Translations under genes and position numbers: made by a program
Shown: positions 57,651 through 64,000 of the stretch, one piece after another
Layout of the letters: every line of letters begins with the position of its first letter
Numbering within the stretch: position 1 is the first letter of the stretch
Origin: Sambucus nigra
Taxonomy: Eukaryota; Streptophyta; Magnoliopsida; Dipsacales; Adoxaceae
Assembly: GCA_949130495.1 (NCBI GenBank)
Contig: OX422220.1
Span: forward strand, 11,763,133-11,827,132
Reading direction: 5' to 3'
Length of the DNA stretch: 64,000 bases
Notes under the pieces: generated by a model
The model's database searches: none
The model's input: the letters and a program-made list of their open reading frames with translations, nothing else
Told to the model about the DNA's origin: nothing

Positions 57651-58396
57651 ATATATATATATATATATGGAGTAAAAGTTTGTTACTATTCAATAAATTG
57701 ATAACTTAATTAGGGGCTAGGATTTGGCCACCAAGGCAAAAATCCATTGATTGAGATTAAAATACCCCTATTACCATTTTTATCCTTTAAATATTTGGTT
57801 TCCCCCTCTTTTGACACACTCTAATTTATTTCCCGCTCTCTTCAAATTTCAAAAATAAGGACAAAAGTGTATTATACCCATTGTTATCCCACCTTTTAAT
57901 GATCCTATTCTCCTAACAATCCCATCGGCCTGACAACACAAACCCTCTCCCACAAACCAAACCCTCTCCCACGCTGTTGTCCTCAACATCTCAATGTTCT
58001 CCCCTCTCCCACTCTGCACCCCTCACCCTCCCACGTTGCCTCTCTCATCCCGTCCATGCTACAGGTAATCTCTGTACACACGCGCGCTTACCTCCCTCTT
58101 TAACTTTGGGTTTGATCTTGGGGTTTCAATTTTAGCTATGTATTTGGTTGGAAATCGTGGTTTTTGACAAATTTTTACGTGTTTTGTAGATCAATGTTTA
58201 ATATTTTACATATTTTTTTCAGATCCATCAGGTAAGCCTTCTCTCTCGCTCTCTTCGATTGAGATTTTGTGATTTTTTTATTCAAATTAAAGTTTTTTAA
58301 ACCCTAAGGTTTTTTATTCTAATTTTTATTTTATTATTTCTTGAAAAATGTTTGGATACCTGTATTTCTTCATTAATTTTTAGTTTGGGGTTATGT
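57651..58396. other. Low-copy-looking spacer with C/T-rich leader-like tract
   Basis: An AT run at 57651-57667 precedes ordinary-looking DNA. From 57900 to 58250 there are pyrimidine-rich stretches (CCCTCTCCCAC..., TTCTCTCTCGCTCTCTTCG) and CAGGTAATC/CAGGTAAGC words that resemble 5' splice donors, so a host or retroelement leader is possible. No ORF supports a gene. Confidence 0.3.
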
Positions 58397-59130
58397 TGTA
58401 ACACCCCAAGACTTTTGAGACTGAGAAATTAAATTTTTGGGAAAATAAAATTTAATTAAATTGGAGAATTTTAAAACTTGAGAATTGAGGCCCAAAAATA
58501 GAGGACATTTTAAAGTATTCCGGATGATGATTTTAAGGGTACCATTGATCCCAGAAGGGTCGAGATAGTCAAAATGACTGTCATTGAGTTTTATTTCGGC
58601 TCCGGAATATTTTTAAGTCAGTTGACTCGAATTGGAGTAAACGAGTCATTTAAAGTGTGTATTAACATTTAAAATTGGGATTTTGTTTTAAAGGATTTAA
58701 GGCTTACGGATGAAGCCCTCTCTTTAGAGAAAAGAAAGAAGAGAGAAAGAAGAAGAAAAGAAGAGAGAGAGGAAGACAGCTTGGGATTTCCGGCCCAAAC
58801 GCGACAACGAGGATGATCCAATCTCTACAAATCTGAGGCAAGTGTTTAATCTTGCTAAATAGCTATTTGTGTATTTCATTTCATAATTTGTGGGTTAAAA
58901 AAATATATTTTTGGGTATTAATATCAAAACCTAGATTTTTAGGTTAAATCTTGAAATCAATGTATATATATGGATTTAATGGCATAGAAATGGTTAGGAT
59001 CAACTTTGGGTTGATTAATGGGCTTAAAATCATTATTTGATGAAGGTTTGGGGGTTAGAATGAAAAAATGTAGGGTTTAGAATTCGTGGGTTTTGACGAA
59101 GACGAAGACCCCTTCAAAATTTGCAGGCCC

Positions 59131-59328
59131 GAATCGATTCGCCCCCTTATGAGAATCGATTCTGTATAGGGAAATTGGCAGGTCTGCATTGACCGAATCG
59201 ATTCGGACCCAAGCCAGATCGATTCAGCCTATGGCAGAAGCCCAGGTCTTTGGACCCAAATCGATTCGCCTTGGAGGCCGAATCGATTCGCTAGGCCGAA
59301 TCGATTCGGAATAGGGCCGAATCGATTC
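59131..59328. repeat. Cluster of seven AATCGATT palindromes in S2
   Basis: Exact AATCGATT cores at 59132, 59154, 59196, 59259, 59281, 59299 and 59320, most extended to GAATCGATTC or CGAATCGATTCG. One further degenerate copy lies near 59218. The spacing is irregular (18-63 bases). Confidence 0.95.
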
Positions 59329-60983
59329 GGAAACAGGGCATTTTGAGGTGTTTTCTCCTTAATGATTCCAAACCCTTATTGGTTGAGTTTATTGATTTGA
59401 GGGCCTTCTCTTATGATGTAAGAGATATGTTCTTGGAGACTTTGAAGTAGTTTCTCACATATTAGGATTTTGGGGACTCCTTAGGGTATTTGGGAGAAAT
59501 ATATCCACGTATGGATTTTTGTTGTGTATAGAAATTGTGGGGGATACCTCGTTAAGGTTGAGAATCCTAATTATATATCCAAAGTAATTATAGCCACGAT
59601 AGGAGTAAGGGTTCATAAGAACAATTGAACCTTAGGCAATATTTGGGAATGATTGGATTGTACTATCAACTAGAATACAAGGGAGCGGTAGCATAAATTC
59701 TAGTTAGGATAGTTTACACCTAATTATGGGGATATGACCATTGAGATTCCAATACTTGAAACGAGGTTAGAATAAATTGAGGTTTTAGACTATTAAGTCG
59801 TGTGTGTGCCTATGGTTAAATAGTACTAAAGGAAACTATGTACTTTTGATTATGGAAGAAATGTGTAGTGATGGATTCCTACACAAACTCTTGGGTGATA
59901 ACCGTAATGTGGAATGTATATGTATAGATATATACATATGGTTTTGGGAGACTATTCATCATAGGAAAAATGATTGAATATGTTTCAAGTGAGGGATTGT
60001 ATTCGCATATCGAGGTAAATTTAATGGAAATTGTGGCGACGGCTTGTATATTGAGGATTATGTATACTTATATCCGGGTATATATATATATATATATATC
60101 TTATACATATGATCGAGAATCAGTTTATATATATAGATATAAGGATATGTGAACATGTGATGATATATATATGTATGTATATTAATATATGGATATATTT
60201 ATGTTATGGATATACATGGTATGGATATTTAAACCTTATATGATGGTTTAATATTTGATCATATGATTGGATCACATGGATGTATATATATTATGCATGT
60301 GAATGATATATATACTTATTTGGTTAAGCATACCCCGCTCATGCTATCATTGGGAAGTTGGGCGCGTAGAGGGTGAGCATCCTGGCTAGAAAAGCAGGGT
60401 GTGGATATTCCCCAGGTCATAGTCGTCCCGTGTGTTATTATGTGATTTACATTTTTATTTTTGGGATGAGACGTGGTGGGTATGTTTCGTCTCATTGTCG
60501 GTTTGGATCTATGACCGCTTCCCGGGACGTCGTGTGCGTGAGTTTACCACGAGATGGGTGTCGTTTAGTCCCACCATGGTGGCCCCAGTATTGCTACGTG
60601 AGCCGGGCACTGGGAAGATGATAGCATTGATGCAGTTTTATCGGCGCTATATATAGCCGGGTATTATATGTGCGTGGCCATTGTACATCATATATGGTAT
60701 GTACACTTGGTCATGGATATGGATGATGGCATGTATATATATATGGTGAGAATAAAATACCTATATATATATTTATATATCCTAGATGAAAGGATATGGT
60801 ATTTCTATGGGGTACATCTTGGATGATTATGGTGTCCCAGATTATTTGGGGGTTGATGTATCGCATTTAAGGAATACTTCGGTTACATCATCCCAAGGAT
60901 ATTATTGGGGGATTTTAGTTGTTTTCATATTGTAGTTTAAAATTTTAGTAGTAATGGTAGTATTAAATTGTATGTTAAGTATT

Positions 60984-61245
60984 ATGGATCTCTAGGATCG
61001 ACATTGCCCAGGAGTAGTGTAACGAGGTAGTTCCTTGTTTGGATTTCGCTTTGCGAGACACCTAACGCACGAAACGCAGTGCAATGTCGAGTTTTGAGAG
61101 AAGTAATTACATATGGCATAATGGATCTCTAGTCGTGACATTGTCAGGAGTAGTGTAACGGGGCGGTTCCTTGTTTGGATTTCGCTTTGCGAGACTCCCC
61201 ACGCACGAAACGTAGTACAATTTTGAGATTAGAGAGAAGTTTTTC
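60984..61245 (+). repeat. Tandemly duplicated ~125-base module in S2
   Basis: Copies start at 60984 and 61121 (ATGGATCTCTAG). Each contains GTTCCTTGTTTGGATTTCGCTTTGCGAGAC, split here as TTGGATTTCGC and TTTGCGAGAC, and then CGCACGAAACG. The first copy is bounded by TCGACATTGC and its exact complement GCAATGTCGA. Related single copies occur at 53078-53179 (minus) and 51205-51330. Confidence 0.8.
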
Positions 61246-61295
61246 CATTAATCCATGTGCATGATATTTAGAAATAAATTCTTATATTTTAGCCT

Positions 61296-61336
<41 letters not shown>

Positions 61337-62269
61337 GGGGTAACGTATTAAGAATTATAATTCATTAAATTACATATCGGAATCCATAAAGCCTATTATG
61401 GCATAATCGTTTGTAATCATAATCTAGTAAGATTAGAAAAAGGGTGGATTCTTGGGCTAAGTTAGGAAGGCATTTCTCGTGGGTATAGGCTAGGCCTATG
61501 ATAAGTTAGGTTGTCCTAATAAATGGGGGTAATTTAACTCAATCTTGAGGACGCCATTAGGTGCGCGCCTTTAGATGAGAGGTGAGTTGGGGTTTCACGA
61601 GAGTGCGGTCTCACTTTAATTATGAAATAAGTGCACCGATAATTATTATGCACGGTTAACACACTTGCTAAATATTTTTCACAATCGGGGCTCTGACCCG
61701 TTTATTTTTCTCTCCTGCCTGTATATATATATATATATTACTACAGGTGTCCTACTGCATGGATGCCGGATGACTTTCTATCTAGAGTCTTGGGAGCCGG
61801 GACTGGTGCGGACTGTTGCGGGAATTTGATGGTAGCCGCTTCCTACTTCTTTAAAATTCTAGGTAGGATTCATGTTGTATATCGGGTTTGTACCCAAGGG
61901 ATATTTATATACATGTTTATATTAATTCCATTTCAGTTATTGTAATTGCTGTGACCTGAAAGCTTATTCGGGTCTACTTTCTGTAGTATATTCAGTTGTG
62001 GTTATCTATTTCTTTTTATTATAGCATTTCGTTTATTATAGTTCTTTCCCGCATCTTTCTTCCCTTTATTCGTAGTGTTATAGTATTGTGTCGTGGTATG
62101 TTGCATGTTTTAAATTATTTTAACATCTCGCTTATATGATATCGGGTAGTTAGTCCTATATTATGTAGTACCGACAGTTGATGTTGAGACTGGACCATCT
62201 GAAACTCCTGATTTACTATAGTATAGGGTTGGCCACCCATTATTATTTTAGGTGGGGTGTTACATATGT

Positions 62270-64000
62270 GTAGATGCTTATGTGTGTTATAGTTTGATTA
62301 TATCTTTATGTCATTGAATATCTAAAATCTTTCACTTTGTTCCTGATAATAGCTGGAGATTCGGGCTATAACAAATTGGAGTAATGGAGATATTTTCCTC
62401 AAGAATCATATGATTTTTAACTGTTACATTTTATGGGCTATTTTGACCTAGGTATTTCACATTTTATAGAATCATAGGATGAAATGTTCTTTTGAATGTT
62501 TTGCTTATTTTGACTGTGCACTGTGTACATTTTCTCTCTATGCACAAGTGTTTCACATTTTAGTTAAATTGTTATTTTGTCTGTACAGGACTGGAGATTT
62601 GAGGCACAGAAGGTAGTTGAGAAGCTTGATGGCAAGTTCTATGTTTCTAATGAATATCCAAATACATTTTTTTGGTTAGAATTATAATTTATAAGTTCAT
62701 TTTATTTTTATGTATGTTTAATATTCCACAGGAAGAGTTATGCTAAATATGGCCTAATGCGGAACTAATGTGAGTCATTTGTTGAGGATTTTGGAACATG
62801 TATACATTAGTATATGTATGAGTTCATTTACAACTATTTACGAGTTCATTTATGTAAGTTGGTGCTCCAATAGAGCCTATTTTTACAATTGTTTAGGCCA
62901 TGGGTGAGGTAAATGGCAATTTTTAGGCTTCCAGCTCCTCACTGCCGAGTTTTGAAAGTAATTACAGTAATGATTTTTTTCGATTTTGTTCATTTTGATT
63001 TAGAATTATCTATACGTATTTTAATGTTTTGGGTTTTAAAGATCAATTTATATGTATGCTTATATCATATGGTACATCTGCTAATTGATTATATATATTG
63101 CTTATTAGAATAAACATCTCTACAGCTATAATAAACATTTGTTGAATGTCATTTAGTTAATCTTAATCTTAAACACCCCTATTGCGTTATTGTGTTGTCT
63201 TAAACAACTCTATTGCGTTATCATTCTTTAAAATAGACTTAATCTTAAACGACAATAGTTTGAATTGCAGCTAACATTTGTACATTTGAAAATGGACTGA
63301 TGTTTAAACACCTCTATTCCGTTATCAGGTTTGTAGGATTTCAAACTATAAGAACTCAATTTAGAGACTGTACAGTTCATCTTATTACATTGTTAGATCA
63401 TTTTCTTATTATATCATAGTGGTGAATCAAGATACATGTAGAGATGTGTAAGAATGAATCAAGATACATCTTATTACCCCAATGTTCTTTCATGAGTACT
63501 TATCCTTGTCGTTGGTTCATTTTTATATGACAATTTTATTAAAATGGGTTGCCACCAATTTTCTTTGTATTTGTTTCTCTATTTATTTTATTTCATGGTT
63601 CTAGGCTGAAGTTTATTTCATCTTCTATGTTATCTTCTGTACTTGAATGCTTTGGTAGGTCAAATTGTACTTGAATGATTCCACTCTCAATTGTACAATT
63701 TATCTTTGGAGATCTTTCCACGTAAATGAAGCTTGTACTGTATGATGTAAGTTTTGAATTTGAAAAAAAAAGTAAAGCTCTATAAACTATGTCCCATAGT
63801 TTGCAACGATTTTCATTATTTTTCCTGTTCATTAAGGACTTGGAAGCTTCTATGATTGCGGAGAACAATAAAGCCGATTTTTACAACCGTTTAGGCCCTA
63901 AGTGAGGCAAATGGTGACTTTTAGTTTTTGGGCTACCCACTACCGATTTTCGAAAGTGATTTCAGTAAAGATTTATTTAGACTTTGTTCATTTTGATTTA
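62270..64000. other. Unassigned AT-rich region to window end
   Basis: No confident gene. A possible short exon-like phrase follows CTGTACAG at about 62589 (DWRFEAQKVVEKLDGK in one frame) but is isolated. Three CTTAAAC..CTATTGCGTTAT-like words occur at 63170-63330. A larger repeat is listed separately. Confidence 0.35.
62872..63001. repeat. Dispersed direct repeat, first copy
   Basis: About 130 bases matching 63870-64000, starting AGAGCCTATTTTTACAA and including GTGAGGTAAATGGCAATTTTTAG and TTTGTTCATTTTGATTTA in shorter blocks. The second copy runs off the window edge. The copies are about 1 kb apart and roughly 80% alike by eye. Confidence 0.7.

Larger units (their letters stand above)
58838..61746 (+). 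other. Predicted GC-AG intron inside S2
   Basis: The donor is TCTGAG|GCAAGTG and the acceptor ATTACTACAG, followed by GTGTCCTACTGCATGGATGCC. Length 2,909. The exon before it contains GGGATTTCCGGCC, comparable with GAGATTCCGGCC in S1. Confidence 0.45.
58397..62264 (+). mobile_element. S2: 3.9-kb solo LTR, X1-related family
   Basis: It starts TGTAACACCCC and ends GGGGTGTTACA, flanked by TATGT at 58392-58396 and 62265-62269. It is colinear with LTR-A in conserved blocks: start, GAGGCAAGTG near 58835, a palindrome cluster near 59130-59330, a GGTCATAG..CCCGTGTG region near 60410, and the acceptor block near 61746. Much of the rest has diverged. It has no internal domain. Confidence 0.92.

Noticed and set aside
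60373..60656. Two overlapping ORFs in S2 (82 and 74 codons)
   Set aside because: They lie within the predicted LTR intron in a region homologous to LTR-A, where the frames are closed.
62589..62660. Exon-like phrase after CTGTACAG
   Set aside because: One isolated open stretch without neighbouring exons or a recognised protein.
63593..63868. 91-codon minus-strand ORF near the window end
   Set aside because: No recognised motif and no splice or promoter context; AT-rich DNA of this length can be open by chance.

Overview
The window looks like intergenic heterochromatin from the nuclear genome of a flowering plant. It is AT-rich and almost entirely built from nested LTR retrotransposons and their wreckage, with one SINE, one probable DNA transposon and several microsatellites. 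I saw no confident host protein gene, rRNA or tRNA gene, CRISPR array or bacterial feature. Calls rest on reading the sequence and on family knowledge; no database search was run.

Layout. 1-2900: remnant of a non-autonomous LTR element (E0) with a tRNA-Asp-like primer site. 2900-24350: an old Ty3/gypsy Tat-lineage element on the minus strand (T2), split by a young one. The young element (T1, 5903-18255, minus strand) is complete: two 564-bp LTRs differing at about 13 sites, a TGACC target duplication, primer site, gag, protease, RT, two RNases H, DD35E integrase, a tandem-repeat zone, and a four-exon gene on the opposite strand. 25742-27560: decayed LTR (S3) of the long-LTR family described below. 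27890-34255: plus-strand Tat relic (T3), whose second RNase H is split by an unclassified, possibly CACTA-like insertion (C1, 30365-32806) rich in hairpins. 34300-35010: unidentified decayed coding fragments. 35548-45500: Ogre-like minus-strand relic (T4). 45733-45924: tRNA-derived SINE.

46116-57650: an element (X1) with 3-kb LTRs, an initiator-tRNA-Met-type primer site, a broken gag and no pol. Its right LTR carries a nested, reversed 3.4-kb solo LTR (S1; duplication TTTAA). 57651-64000: low-copy-looking DNA holding a 3.9-kb solo LTR (S2; duplication TATGT) and a 1-kb-spaced repeat.

How it fits together. In T1 the gag-pol genes read leftward from the right LTR, while the antisense gene reads rightward from its own TATA-like region; the two converge on the tandem repeats. 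One 140-bp repeat there shares a segment with the pol region between the two RNase H domains. In the long-LTR family (X1, S1, S2, S3) diverged copies keep a GC-type splice donor and/or a matching acceptor, which suggests a spliced leader inside the LTR. At a similar place these LTRs also carry clusters of short palindromes that differ between copies. These two patterns, the antisense gene and the C1 hairpin array are the most interesting items.
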